In this document: piece after piece, positions 40,464-49,345 of the stretch
How positions within the stretch are numbered: position 1 is the first letter of the stretch
Layout of the letters: each line of letters starts with the position of its first letter
DNA from: an uncultured Verrucomicrobiales bacterium
GTDB lineage: Bacteria > Verrucomicrobiota > Verrucomicrobiia > Verrucomicrobiales > Akkermansiaceae
NCBI GenBank assembly: GCA_947039485.1
Contig: CAMQZC010000020.1
Coordinates: 1-49,387, forward strand
DNA: 49,387 nucleotides
Reading direction: 5' to 3'
The notes under the pieces: model-generated
Databases searched by the model: none
Seen by the model: the letters and a program-made list of their open reading frames with translations, nothing else
Told to the model about the DNA's origin: nothing
Program-made: the position numbers and the translations under genes

Positions 40464-41624
40464 ATGACTTTGCATAAAATCCCTCTACTTCTCCAAATCG
40501 TCATTGCCATTCTACTTGGTATCGGGTTTGGGACCATCTTTCCGGACTGGCTAACGCGTGGCGTTCTCACCTTTAACGGTATTTTTAGTAATTTCCTCGG
40601 ATTCATCATCCCGCTGCTCATTCTCAGCCTTATTGCTCCCGGTATTGCTGATTTGGGCAAAGGCGCTGGCCGCCTGCTGCTCATCACCGCGCTTTTAGCC
40701 TATGTCTTTACCGTCTTTGCGGGTGTCTTTACCTATGCCTGCTGCTCAAGCATCTTTCCGCTGCTCATTGATAGCTCTGGCTCACTCGCTCTCGCTCAGG
40801 GGTCTGCTAGCGCACTGATTCCCTACTTCGTCATTGAGATGCCGCCTATCATGGGGGTAATGACCGCACTCATCTTAGCCTTCACCCTCGGGCTTGGTAT
40901 GACACTCATCCCCGGGTCGAGTCTCAAGGCCGGCATGAATGATCTGCGTGACATTATCACCATTGTCATCGAGCGCGCCATCATTCCGCTGCTCCCTATC
41001 TATATCTTTGGCGTCTTCCTCCAGCTTACAGCAGCTGGTGAGGTGGCCTCTGTGCTCGGGATGTTTATCAAAATCATTCTTGTCATTTTTGCACTCACCC
41101 TTATTCTGCTGTTGATTCAATTTAGCCTCGCTGGCCTGATTGCTAAACGCAATCCACTGCGCATGCTCAGGACCATGCTGCCAGCCTATCTCACAGCACT
41201 GGGTACACAGTCATCAGCAGCCACGATACCTGTCACGCTCAAGCAGACAATCAAGAACGGAGTTGAGCCTAGCTTAGCCTCCTTTATTATCCCCCTCTGC
41301 GCGACCATTCACCTCTCAGGAAGCACGCTCAAGATTGTTGCCTGCGCCATGGCGGTGATGATGAGTAGTGGCAGCGCTATGGAGATCAGCCAGATGCTCC
41401 CCTTCATCCTCATGCTGGGTATCACCATGATAGCTGCCCCAGGTGTACCAGGTGGAGCCATCATGGCCGCAACTGCCGTCTTGCAAAGTATGCTCGGATT
41501 TGATGATTCAGCAACGGCCCTCATGATTGCCCTCTACATCGCAATGGACAGCTTTGGCACGGCCTGCAATGTCACAGGTGATGGTTCTATTGCTGTTATC
41601 ATCAATAAGCTATACAAGGCTTGA
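40464..41624 (+). CDS. Dicarboxylate/amino acid:cation symporter (DAACS family)
   Basis: 386 aa from the ATG at 40464 (an earlier in-frame start at 40407 adds a non-conserved stretch). About eight membrane helices and two re-entrant loops. The serine-rich loop L-G-T-Q-S-S-A-A-T-I-P near residue 255 and the substrate motif M-D-S-F-G-T-A-C-N-V-T-G-D near 360 are those of the GltP/DctA/SstT family, although the usual Asp-Arg-x-Arg before the last motif is altered to M-D-S-F-G-T. Role: sodium- or proton-coupled uptake of glutamate, serine or C4-dicarboxylates. Base composition returns to the window's average here, marking the right edge of the AT-rich island. Confidence 0.85.
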   Translation: MTLHKIPLLLQIVIAILLGIGFGTIFPDWLTRGVLTFNGIFSNFLGFIIPLLILSLIAPGIADLGKGAGRLLLITALLAYVFTVFAGVFTYACCSSIFPLLIDSSGSLALAQGSASALIPYFVIEMPPIMGVMTALILAFTLGLGMTLIPGSSLKAGMNDLRDIITIVIERAIIPLLPIYIFGVFLQLTAAGEVASVLGMFIKIILVIFALTLILLLIQFSLAGLIAKRNPLRMLRTMLPAYLTALGTQSSAATIPVTLKQTIKNGVEPSLASFIIPLCATIHLSGSTLKIVACAMAVMMSSGSAMEISQMLPFILMLGITMIAAPGVPGGAIMAATAVLQSMLGFDDSATALMIALYIAMDSFGTACNVTGDGSIAVIINKLYKA

Positions 41625-41646
41625 TTTGTACTGACAGGCTTTTTCC

Positions 41647-41675
41647 TTGCATTGAGCACAGCGAGTTGTTAGAAT
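41647..41675 (+). promoter_or_regulatory. GH33 sialidase promoter, leaderless spacing
   Basis: TTGCAT (41647-41652), 17-nt spacer, TAGAAT (41670-41675), ending 7 nt before the ATG at 41683. Confidence 0.6.
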
Positions 41676-41682
41676 ACCCGTC

Positions 41683-43695
41683 ATGCTCAAGTATTTCACT
41701 TCCGCTGCAATCATTCTAGCTAACACCGTTCAAGCGGCTGAGAGCTTCGAATCAATCAAGCTTGGGGCACTTGCTCCGGAAACACCGATCGCTTATGGCA
41801 GTCTCCTAGCTGAGACAAGTCATGCTGCAATTAGCACCAAAGCTCGCAATGGCGATAAAGCTTTACACATTCTTGGTGGCGAGAAGCGTCAGCTAGAAAT
41901 TGCCCTCACATCTCCTCTCAAGCAGGAGGGTGTCTGCCAATTCTGGGCAGAGCGCTGGTCTCGCAAGGGCCCCTTTGAGGTGAATATCTCAGCACGCATG
42001 GCTGATGGCTCCCTCAAACTCATTGAGACAGGTAAGAAAATTAGCGTAGGTGGCTACAATACAGAAATCGTCAAGACCATCCCAGTTGGCGCAACCGCAA
42101 TTGTTATTGAGTCCACGACTCCTGATGGCACAGGTCTGCTGATTGATGATTTGGTCATCCACGCAGGGCCAATGACGGTGAAGGGCATCGAGCTGGTTAA
42201 CCCTGGTGAGTACCCAATTTTCAAGCGCGCTGAGGTGAATGCTGCCGCGTGTGTGCTTGTGGAGACCGAAGGTGTCACAGGCAAATCACTCAATGAACTG
42301 AAGTTCAAGATTAGCCCTGCCTCAGCTGTTGCCAGTGTGCAACTGCGCCGCGGCAACCAAAAAGGCTACACCTTTGAATCTGACAAGGGCTCATTTGCCA
42401 CCGTCAAACCTAGTGCCGATGGTACGGTAACACTCAAGGGACCCATCAACCTCAAGGCTGGTGACAATTATTTTTGGATTGATGTGACTCCCTCCGCAGC
42501 CGCCAAGGTCGGCTCCGAGATTAGCATCAGTCAGGTATCTGTAAGCGCAGGCAAGAAGGTGCAGCGCTTTGCTACAACAATTTCACAGGAAGTTGGCTAC
42601 CTGCTCGCACGCGTTGGAGAGCAAGTCAAGCAGCTCGATGGCAGCATGCGCAAGTGTGGACATTTCCGCATCCCCGGCATGGTTATGAGCCGCAAGGGTA
42701 CTCTCGTTGCTGTCTTTGATGCACGCTACAACCACGGCGGTGACCTCTGCGCTGATATCGATGTGGCAGCCGTGCGCTCCACAGATAATGGCCAGACATG
42801 GACGCTGCCCGAGATTGTCATGGACACAGGCGTAGGCGCATCCAATGGCTGTGGTGATCCCTGTATCCTAGAGGATGCAGAGGGGCGCATTTGGGTGCAA
42901 GCACTCACAACACACTTCGGTGGTGGTGCCTCCCTCTTTGTCTCCACAACAGGCCAAGACCCCAAGACCACAGCTCAGTGGAATATGACCTACAGCTCCG
43001 ATGATGGCAAGACATGGATCCGCGATCTAGTCAACCCCACCAAGCAAGTCAAAAAGGATGAGTGGAACTGCATCCTCGCAGGTCCCGGCAGCGGCATCAC
43101 CCTCAAGGATGGTACCATTGTCTTCCCCGCACAGATTTGGCAGACAGGCGCCCCTATTCGCTGCATGGCAACCATCTGCTACTCCAAGGACGGTGGCAAG
43201 AACTGGGCCTTTGGCGAGGGCGTACCCCACGCCACATCTGAGTCTCAAGTCGTTGAGCTTGCAGATGGATCGGTCATGATTAACTCTCGCAATGAAGCTC
43301 GCTCGGGCTACCGCGTCGTCTACACAACCAAGGATCTTGGCAAGAGCTGGCAGCCCCATGAGAGCAATCTCAAGGCACTGCGTGAGCCCACCTGTCAGGC
43401 ATCGCTCATCGCGATCAAGAGTAAGACACATGGCAACATGCTACTTTTCTCCAACCCCAAAAGCGGATCTCGCAACACGATGACCATTCGCTACTCCAAG
43501 GATGAGGGCAAGACATGGAGCGAGGGCTACCTCTACGACAGCCGCAACGGTGCAGGCTACTCCAGCCTCGCGATGATTGATGATGAGACAATTGCTGTGG
43601 TCTATGAGTCCACCGAGACGCACTCACTCAAGGGTGGCAAGCTCTCAATGAGCTTCCTTATCATCCCACTCAAGGACATCCTTAAGGCAAAGTAA
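41683..43695 (+). CDS. Secreted exo-alpha-sialidase (GH33)
   Basis: 670 aa. Signal peptide 1-18 (A-N-T-V-Q-A then A-E-S). Residues ~20-310 are two beta-sandwich domains, the first probably carbohydrate-binding. The six-bladed propeller starts near 320 with F-R329-I-P, the arginine motif of GH33. Five Asp boxes follow: S-T-D-N-G-Q-T-W, S-S-D-D-G-K-T-W, S-K-D-G-G-K-N-W, T-K-D-L-G-K-S-W and S-K-D-E-G-K-T-W. Likely catalytic residues are D354 (G-G-D-L), E520 (S-E-S-Q-V-V-E) and Y626 (G-A-G-Y-S-S), with arginines in R-S-G-Y-R and after. It releases terminal sialic acid from host glycans outside the cytoplasm. Monocistronic; no sialic-acid catabolic genes are in the window. Confidence 0.93.
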   Translation: MLKYFTSAAIILANTVQAAESFESIKLGALAPETPIAYGSLLAETSHAAISTKARNGDKALHILGGEKRQLEIALTSPLKQEGVCQFWAERWSRKGPFEVNISARMADGSLKLIETGKKISVGGYNTEIVKTIPVGATAIVIESTTPDGTGLLIDDLVIHAGPMTVKGIELVNPGEYPIFKRAEVNAAACVLVETEGVTGKSLNELKFKISPASAVASVQLRRGNQKGYTFESDKGSFATVKPSADGTVTLKGPINLKAGDNYFWIDVTPSAAAKVGSEISISQVSVSAGKKVQRFATTISQEVGYLLARVGEQVKQLDGSMRKCGHFRIPGMVMSRKGTLVAVFDARYNHGGDLCADIDVAAVRSTDNGQTWTLPEIVMDTGVGASNGCGDPCILEDAEGRIWVQALTTHFGGGASLFVSTTGQDPKTTAQWNMTYSSDDGKTWIRDLVNPTKQVKKDEWNCILAGPGSGITLKDGTIVFPAQIWQTGAPIRCMATICYSKDGGKNWAFGEGVPHATSESQVVELADGSVMINSRNEARSGYRVVYTTKDLGKSWQPHESNLKALREPTCQASLIAIKSKTHGNMLLFSNPKSGSRNTMTIRYSKDEGKTWSEGYLYDSRNGAGYSSLAMIDDETIAVVYESTETHSLKGGKLSMSFLIIPLKDILKAK

Positions 43696-43721
43696 GCAAT
43701 AGCTACAAGCTTGTAACTTTT

Positions 43722-43758
43722 CTTGCGCGAAAGGTCCTCTGTGACTTTTCGCGCAAGT
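43722..43758 (+). terminator. Hairpin terminator after the sialidase gene
   Basis: CTTGCGCGAAA pairs with TTTTCGCGCAAG and the inner GTC with GAC, around CTCT. Its right edge abuts the -35 of the proS promoter. Confidence 0.65.
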
Positions 43759-43760
43759 TG

Positions 43761-43789
43761 TTGACAGGGCTTAGGCACTCTGATATCAT
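43761..43789 (+). promoter_or_regulatory. proS promoter, leaderless spacing
   Basis: Perfect TTGACA (43761-43766), 17-nt spacer, TATCAT (43784-43789), ending 8 nt before the ATG at 43798. An in-frame TTG at 43792 is too close to the -10 to be used. Confidence 0.7.
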
Positions 43790-43797
43790 CATTGCAT

Positions 43798-45321
43798 ATG
43801 GCACAACAGAATGCAATTTCACCCACTCGCGCGGAAGACTTCCCCGAGTGGTATCAGCAGGTAATTAAAGCGGCGGATCTCGCCGAGAACTCCGAGGTGC
43901 GCGGCTGCATGGTCATCAAACCATGGGGCTACGCGATTTGGGAGCTTATCCAACAGCATCTTGATGCGGACTTCAAGCGCACAGGGCATACCAACGCCTA
44001 CTTCCCCATGCTGATTCCCATCTCCTATCTGGAGAAGGAAGCCGAACACGCCGAAGGCTTTGCCACAGAATGCGCCGTTGTGACGCATCATCGCCTTGAG
44101 GCAGTGAAAGATCCTGAAACAGGCAAGGTCAAGATGATCCCTGCTGGTGAGCTCACTGACAAGTACGTCATTCGCCCCACCTCAGAGACCGTCATCGGTG
44201 CCGCATTCGCACGATGGACAGAGTCATACCGCGACCTCCCCCTCAAAATCAACCAATGGTGCAACGTCATGCGCTGGGAAATGCGCCCCCGTATCTTTCT
44301 GCGCACCGCTGAATTCCTCTGGCAAGAAGGTCACACCGCCCATGAGACCAAGGAAGAAGCCATCGAAGAAACAAGCACCATGCACAAGGTCTATGAGGAC
44401 TTCCAACGCGACGTACTCGCTGTCCCCTCCATCCCCGGTGAAAAGACTGAGCATGAGCGCTTCCCTGGTGCTGTCCAAACATTTACTGTCGAAGCCATGG
44501 TGCAGGACCGCAAGGCCATCCAAGCTGGTACATCCCACTTCCTTGGTCAAAACTTTGCCAAGGCACAAAACATCTCTTTTGCAGGTCGTAGCAACGAGCG
44601 TCAGCACGCATGGACCACCTCATGGGGTGTCTCCACACGCATGATTGGCATGCTCATCATGGCTCACTCTGATGATGATGGCCTCATCTGCCCCCCACGC
44701 GTGGCACCAAAGCAAGTTGTCATCGTCCCCATCACCCCCAAGGCTGATACACGTGATGCCATCATCGCCCATTGTGACGAACTGGCAGCAAAGCTTAGCG
44801 CCATGAATTACGGCGGTATGCCCCTGCGTGTTCAGGTTGACACACGCGACATCAGCGGTGGCACCAAGAAATGGGAATGGATCAAGAAAGGCGTACCCGT
44901 ACGCATCGAAATTGGCCCCCGTGACCTTGAAAAAGGCTCAATCTGTATCGCACGTCGCGATCAGCCCATCAATGTGAAATCCTTTGTCCCTGAGACTGAG
45001 TTCCTCACCTCAGCAATTGAGCTACTCGGCGATATCCAAAGCACGCTGCTCAAGCGTCAGCTGGACTTCCGCGATAGCCATATCAAGCCCTGCAATGACT
45101 TAGAAGAGCTCAAGGCACACTTCTCAACAGGCACGGACGCAGACTGGCTACTCTCCCCATGGGATGGTAGCCCAGAGGAAGAAGAAACGCTCGCAAAAAG
45201 CCTGCGTATCTCCATCCGCTGCATCCCTCAAGGTGAGTTTGGCTGCGCCGCAGAAGAACTTCCTTGCATCCTCACAGCGCGCCCAACAACACGTCGCGTC
45301 CTCTGGGCTCGCTCCTACTAA
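43798..45321 (+). CDS. proS: Prolyl-tRNA synthetase, archaeal/eukaryotic type
   Basis: 507 aa, the short form without the bacterial editing insertion. Class II core: motif 1 region F-K-R-T-G-H-T-N-A-Y-F-P-M, R-P-T-S-E-T near 121, motif 2 R-W-E-M-R-P-R-I-F-L-R-T-A-E-F near 160 with W-Q-E-G-H-T-A-H, and motif 3 G-V-S-T-R-M-I-G near 280. An anticodon-binding domain (about 300-390) and a C-terminal domain ending in the hallmark tyrosine (R-V-L-W-A-R-S-Y) follow. It charges tRNA-Pro in the cytosol. This type occurs in archaea, eukaryotes and scattered bacterial groups. A bidirectional terminator follows. Confidence 0.96.
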   Translation: MAQQNAISPTRAEDFPEWYQQVIKAADLAENSEVRGCMVIKPWGYAIWELIQQHLDADFKRTGHTNAYFPMLIPISYLEKEAEHAEGFATECAVVTHHRLEAVKDPETGKVKMIPAGELTDKYVIRPTSETVIGAAFARWTESYRDLPLKINQWCNVMRWEMRPRIFLRTAEFLWQEGHTAHETKEEAIEETSTMHKVYEDFQRDVLAVPSIPGEKTEHERFPGAVQTFTVEAMVQDRKAIQAGTSHFLGQNFAKAQNISFAGRSNERQHAWTTSWGVSTRMIGMLIMAHSDDDGLICPPRVAPKQVVIVPITPKADTRDAIIAHCDELAAKLSAMNYGGMPLRVQVDTRDISGGTKKWEWIKKGVPVRIEIGPRDLEKGSICIARRDQPINVKSFVPETEFLTSAIELLGDIQSTLLKRQLDFRDSHIKPCNDLEELKAHFSTGTDADWLLSPWDGSPEEEETLAKSLRISIRCIPQGEFGCAAEELPCILTARPTTRRVLWARSY

Positions 45322-45341
45322 AGAGCTGCAATCAACTCAAC

Positions 45342-45383
45342 AAAAAAACCGCCCCTTGCAAAAAGCAGGGGGCGGTTTTTTTG
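45342..45383. terminator. Bidirectional terminator between proS and the DUF456 gene
   Basis: AAAAACCGCCCC pairs with GGGGCGGTTTTT, extended inward by TTGC/GCAG, with A and T runs on both sides. Confidence 0.92.
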
Positions 45384-45395
45384 CTATTAATCCTC

Positions 45396-45875
45396 TTAGA
45401 AAGATGTAAAATACTGCAAAGAAATCATGACCGAGGCAATGATGAGCTTGGCGAGCACGCCCGCAAAGAAACCAAGCAACGCCCCTAAGCTCGCCTTGCT
45501 TGAGTGCTTGAGCTCGCGCTTCATGTAGAAATATTCCACGAGAAATGCCCCGAGGAAGGGACCAATTAAAAGACCAAAGGGGAAAAAGAGGCAGCCAATA
45601 ACAGCCCCTGCGAGACTCCCCCAGATAGCGGCATTGCTACAACCAAACTTCTTGGCTCCCAGCGCAATAAAGAGGTTGTCGATCAGTGCTCCAGCCAGCA
45701 TTAAAAATAGCATCACAAGCCAAAACACCCAGCTATGATGTATCTCTGGCTGCCCAACGCTCGCGCTAATACAGCCCAACAGGATAAAAAGATGTCCGGG
45801 GTAGGGGATGATACAACCCACAATACCAACGATAAACAAGAGTGTAGCAATGATATGATAGGCGTAGTCAGGCAT
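45396..45875 (-). CDS. DUF456 membrane protein
   Basis: 159 aa from the ATG at 45875, placed 7 nt after a -10 box; the upstream in-frame start at 45911 would overlap the promoter. Four or five hydrophobic helices with Gly-rich pairs: G-I-V-G-C-I-I-P-Y-P-G near residue 15, G-A-K-K-F-G-C-S near 74, G-S-L-A-G-A-V-I-G near 86 and F-F-P-F-G-L-L-I-G-P-F-L-G-A near 97, the repeated glycine-zipper pattern of DUF456. Function unknown. It converges on proS. Confidence 0.85.
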   Translation of the reverse strand: MPDYAYHIIATLLFIVGIVGCIIPYPGHLFILLGCISASVGQPEIHHSWVFWLVMLFLMLAGALIDNLFIALGAKKFGCSNAAIWGSLAGAVIGCLFFPFGLLIGPFLGAFLVEYFYMKRELKHSSKASLGALLGFFAGVLAKLIIASVMISLQYFTSF

Positions 45876-45882
45876 GATCGTC

Positions 45883-45911
45883 AGTGTAACAGATGGAGCA
45901 GGGGAGCACAA
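45883..45911 (-). promoter_or_regulatory. DUF456 promoter, leaderless spacing
   Basis: TTGTGC, 17-nt spacer, TACACT on the minus strand; the -10 ends 7 nt before the ATG at 45875. Confidence 0.5.
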
Positions 45912-45948
45912 GAAAAAGAAGATTTGTATACACTAGTTTACAATACGC

Positions 45949-45976
45949 TTGACATATTGGTCCATAGGCGCATAAT
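45949..45976 (+). promoter_or_regulatory. Promoter of the ankyrin gene
   Basis: Perfect TTGACA (45949-45954), 16-nt spacer, CATAAT (45971-45976). The leader to the ATG at 46025 would be about 42 nt. Confidence 0.6.
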
Positions 45977-46024
45977 GAAGGGTTCCACTACTTGTTGCTC
46001 GGAACATTAATAGAACTAATCCCT

Positions 46025-47107
46025 ATGATATTCCACAATACGATGATGACATATTTCCTTCGGGAATCTATTGTCCATGACAAACCATGGCTTGTCAAAC
46101 TTGCCCTACGTGCTGGTGCTGATATAACGCTCCCTGTTAAACAGTATTATAGTGCTCTCGACTTAGCTTGCTTGCACCAACATGTCAGCTGCGTTAACAT
46201 CCTCCTTCAAGCAGGCGCGCAGCCTGATCTTTCTGAATGTGATCATGAAGCTTCCAGAAAGTTCTACAATAGCATTGATGGTAAAGGATTTGATAATGAT
46301 TTACTCTACCGTGCTTTTAGCAGTTTCCATGCGCTCTATGAAGACGACGAATATGACCCAGGGAGTGTTATCGCAATCACCAAGCTGCTCATTGAATACG
46401 GTGCAAACTCTTACCTTCAAGAGGCATGCAACAAGCGTGATTGGGTTGCTGTCAGTTGCCTTCTGACCTGTGGGGCTCACTCCTTCGATGATAAGCCCTG
46501 CGATGATAGAGATAACCCCTACTATGTAGTACGACGGTTGTGGGGAATATGCCCCTGCTATATACTGGGCTTGAAGGGTAAATGCGATTTTTTTAATTTA
46601 ATTCTAGCTCGACACTCACTGAGCGCGAATAAATTACGTCTAGCTCTTTTAGGCGCTATTCGCGCTGGAGAAAGAGCTTGTGTTGATCTCCTGCTAGCGC
46701 AAGACTTCCTCCTTGAACCCACCCTTCCTAGGATGCATGAGACCATTCTCTTTGATGCCTATAATAGGGGCATGGAGGATGTTCTCATCGAGCTTATCGC
46801 GCGCGGTGCGGATATCAACGAAATCAACAGGCAGGGTAATACTGTGCTTGCGCTAGCTTGTAGGCGCAAGAGCTTGAGCTTCGTTCAACGTCTCATTGCG
46901 GCGGGGGCAGATGTTAACTTCCCCAACGACAATGGCGATTTCCCACTGCACAAAGCAGCTCTAAGGAGAGAGCCTGATATCGCAGCTGCTCTAATCGCGG
47001 CTGGTGCTAGGCTCGCGGCCTGCAATGAGAAGGAGCAAGATGCACTGAGCCATGCTAGGGCCAAGAAGAACGAGAAGCTCGTCGCCTTCTTAAGCTCTAG
47101 GATCTGA
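46025..47107 (+). CDS. Ankyrin-repeat protein
   Basis: 360 aa from the ATG at 46025 (in-frame TTG at 45992 is a weaker option). No signal peptide. Ankyrin repeats at both ends: V-K-L-A-L-R-A-G-A-D-I near residue 25, S-A-L-D-L-A-C-L-H-Q-H and V-N-I-L-L-Q-A-G-A-Q-P-D near 55, then a less regular middle with five or more cysteines, and clear repeats again from about 240 (L-I-E-L-I-A-R-G-A-D-I-N, G-N-T-V-L-A-L-A-C, F-V-Q-R-L-I-A-A-G-A-D-V-N, D-F-P-L-H-K-A-A). Such repeats bind proteins; the partner is unknown. It stands alone between two terminators. Confidence 0.85.
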   Translation: MIFHNTMMTYFLRESIVHDKPWLVKLALRAGADITLPVKQYYSALDLACLHQHVSCVNILLQAGAQPDLSECDHEASRKFYNSIDGKGFDNDLLYRAFSSFHALYEDDEYDPGSVIAITKLLIEYGANSYLQEACNKRDWVAVSCLLTCGAHSFDDKPCDDRDNPYYVVRRLWGICPCYILGLKGKCDFFNLILARHSLSANKLRLALLGAIRAGERACVDLLLAQDFLLEPTLPRMHETILFDAYNRGMEDVLIELIARGADINEINRQGNTVLALACRRKSLSFVQRLIAAGADVNFPNDNGDFPLHKAALRREPDIAAALIAAGARLAACNEKEQDALSHARAKKNEKLVAFLSSRI

Positions 47108-47111
47108 GCAA

Positions 47112-47146
47112 GAAAAAGCCTAGCCCCCACAATGGGGATTAGGCTT
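47112..47146. terminator. Terminator between the ankyrin gene and typA
   Basis: AAGCCTA-CCCC pairs with GGGG-TAGGCTT across a small internal loop. On the minus strand it is followed by TTTTTC, so it serves typA best. Confidence 0.75.
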
Positions 47147-47168
47147 GAAATCTTGCTGCGATATAGCT

Positions 47169-49010
47169 TTAGCCCTTGTCGGCTTGCTTGTCGCGTGAGG
47201 TGTTACGCTTGCGGGCTACCGTATCGAGGATACGCTTGCGCATGCGGATGAAGTGAGGTGTAACTTCTACGAGTTCATCACCCTCAATGTACTCAATAGC
47301 GCGCTCGATTGTGAAGGCGCGAGGAGGTGTGAGCTGGATGGAGTCGTTCTTGTTGGCCGAGCGATGGTTCGTCAGATGCTTTTCCTTGGTAGGATTCACT
47401 GCGATATCGAGAGGCTTGGGGTTTTCACCCACGAGCATACCCTCATAGACTTCATCACCAGGAGCGATAAAGAGGCTACCGCGCTCTTCAATAGCTTGCA
47501 GAGCGTAGGGGCGTGCAACACCACTAGAAAGGGAGATGAGCGTACTGTAGAGACGTGTAACAATCTCACCTGCGTAAGGAGCATACTCCTTGAACATGTG
47601 GGAGAAGATACCGTGACCACTTGTGAGGTTGACGAGCTCGAACTCAAAGCCGATGAGACCACGTGTAGGAAGTACAGCTTGGATGAGTGTGCGACCGGAG
47701 TCGGTGGTGTCCATGCTCTCGAGGAGACCGCGGCGGTTGCCCAGAATGCGGACGGCACCGTTTGCGTACTCTGAGGGTACTTCGATGAAGGTTGTTTCGT
47801 AGGGCTCGTAGCGATGACCATCAACTTCTTTGTAGATAACCTTGGGACGAGATACGAGGAGTTCGAACTGCTCACGGCGCATTTGCTCAACGAGAACGGA
47901 TATCTGCATGGTGCCGCGTGCGGATACCGTAAAGACACCGGCGAGGTCACCGTCCTCCACCTTGATGGAGATGTTGGTGCGCATTTCGCGCATCAGACGC
48001 TCACGGATAACGCGGCTAGTGACGTTCTTACCATCTAAACCGACAAAAGGTCCATCATTGATGGAGATTTCCATCTGAACGGTAGGGGGCTCAATGTCGA
48101 CGAAGGGCAATGCTGGTGCATCGGGGTCTTGGACGAGAGTCTGACCGATGTCTACATCTTCAAAGCCGGAGAGGCCGATAATGTTGCCAGCGATACCAAC
48201 TGCGGAGTCAGTAGTGTTGAGACCACTGTATTCAAAGAGTTTAGTAACTTTACCCTGTGTCTTTTGGCCATCTTGACCGAGCAGGTAGAGGGTGTCGCCC
48301 TTCTGGACGCGACCACTGGTAATACGACCGATGGCAACACGACCTACGTAGTCATCCCAAGCGATGTTGGAGATGAGCATCACAAGGTCAGCCTCTGGAT
48401 CTGCGTTCTTAGGCTCAGGGATACGCTTGACAATTTGCTCAAGCAGGGGAGTGCAGTCAACAGGGGGCTCGCCCTCCATGCTGTTCATGAAGTAACCATC
48501 ACGTGCGGATCCGTAGCAGAAAGGAGCGTCAAACTGTTCTTCTGTAGCTTCGAGCTCGATGAGCAGCTCCATAACTTGGTCGTGTACCCTTGGTACATCG
48601 GCAAATGGGCGGTCAATCTTATTGACAACAATGATAGGTAAGAGACCTTCTTGCAATGCTTTACGCAGTACGAAGCGAGTCTGGGCTTGGGGTCCTTCGT
48701 AAGCATCAACCACGAGGATAACACCGTCAACCATCTTCATAACACGCTCAACCTCAGCGCCAAAGTCGGCATGCCCTGGGGTATCAACGATGTTGATGGT
48801 GTAGCCATTCCAGACGATGGAGGTGTTTTTAGCTTTAATTGTAATGCCTTTTTCGCGCTCAAGATCCATGGAGTCCATGGCGCGTTCTTGCACTTCCTGG
48901 TTATCACGGTAAGTGCCACCAGCTTTGAGGAGTTGGTCAACGAGGGATGTTTTGCCGTGGTCAACGTGTGCGATGATGGCAAGATTGCGAAATTGGGAGG
49001 ATTCACTCAT
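47169..49010 (-). CDS. typA: Ribosome-associated translational GTPase BipA/TypA
   Basis: 613 aa from the ATG at 49010 (M-S-E-S-S-Q-F-R-N), the family's usual length; an upstream extension to 49133 is not conserved in character. G1 A-H-V-D-H-G-K-T-S near residue 14, switch I region with E-R-E-K-G-I-T-I near 50, G3 D-T-P-G-H-A-D-F near 75, G4 N-K-I-D near 130. Domain II, EF-G-like domains III and V (G-R-G-T-M-Q-I near 395) and the BipA-specific C-terminal domain (T-P-P-R-A near 565) follow. It binds 70S ribosomes and helps 50S assembly and stress adaptation. A possible promoter is TTCCAA, 16 nt, TAAAAT about 30 nt upstream. Confidence 0.96.
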   Translation of the reverse strand: MSESSQFRNLAIIAHVDHGKTSLVDQLLKAGGTYRDNQEVQERAMDSMDLEREKGITIKAKNTSIVWNGYTINIVDTPGHADFGAEVERVMKMVDGVILVVDAYEGPQAQTRFVLRKALQEGLLPIIVVNKIDRPFADVPRVHDQVMELLIELEATEEQFDAPFCYGSARDGYFMNSMEGEPPVDCTPLLEQIVKRIPEPKNADPEADLVMLISNIAWDDYVGRVAIGRITSGRVQKGDTLYLLGQDGQKTQGKVTKLFEYSGLNTTDSAVGIAGNIIGLSGFEDVDIGQTLVQDPDAPALPFVDIEPPTVQMEISINDGPFVGLDGKNVTSRVIRERLMREMRTNISIKVEDGDLAGVFTVSARGTMQISVLVEQMRREQFELLVSRPKVIYKEVDGHRYEPYETTFIEVPSEYANGAVRILGNRRGLLESMDTTDSGRTLIQAVLPTRGLIGFEFELVNLTSGHGIFSHMFKEYAPYAGEIVTRLYSTLISLSSGVARPYALQAIEERGSLFIAPGDEVYEGMLVGENPKPLDIAVNPTKEKHLTNHRSANKNDSIQLTPPRAFTIERAIEYIEGDELVEVTPHFIRMRKRILDTVARKRNTSRDKQADKG

Positions 49011-49175
49011 AAATGTGCAGGCGCAAACAGCGCTAAACCATTTTAGCACGCAGATGGCGTGTTGGAAAGGCGAAACTGCGTAATATTCCCATATTCTCCA
49101 TATTCTTTGCTCAGATAAGCATGTATTAACCAAGCGGAGCTATGAATGTATTATGGATGACGGTTGAAAATAGGT

Positions 49176-49345
49176 AATATTGAGATATTTCTGACTTCGC
49201 ATAATACATGTAATATGACTACTTTTTACATATTTTCAGCCCAGATAAGTCGTAGATTATTAGTCGCTAGATACTACTCATGTAATCTCAATCCACAATA
49301 TTTAACATTACATGTATTATGCGAAGTCAGAAACATCTCAATATT
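49176..49345. repeat. Inverted repeat with 39-bp arms
   Basis: Arm 49176-49214 (AATATTGAGATATTTCTGAC through CATGTAAT) is the reverse complement of 49307-49345 with one mismatch in 39. The 92-nt AT-rich loop contains no gene. It lies upstream of typA; the interval 49011-49175 shows only short TATTC/CATATTC direct repeats. Confidence 0.85.
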
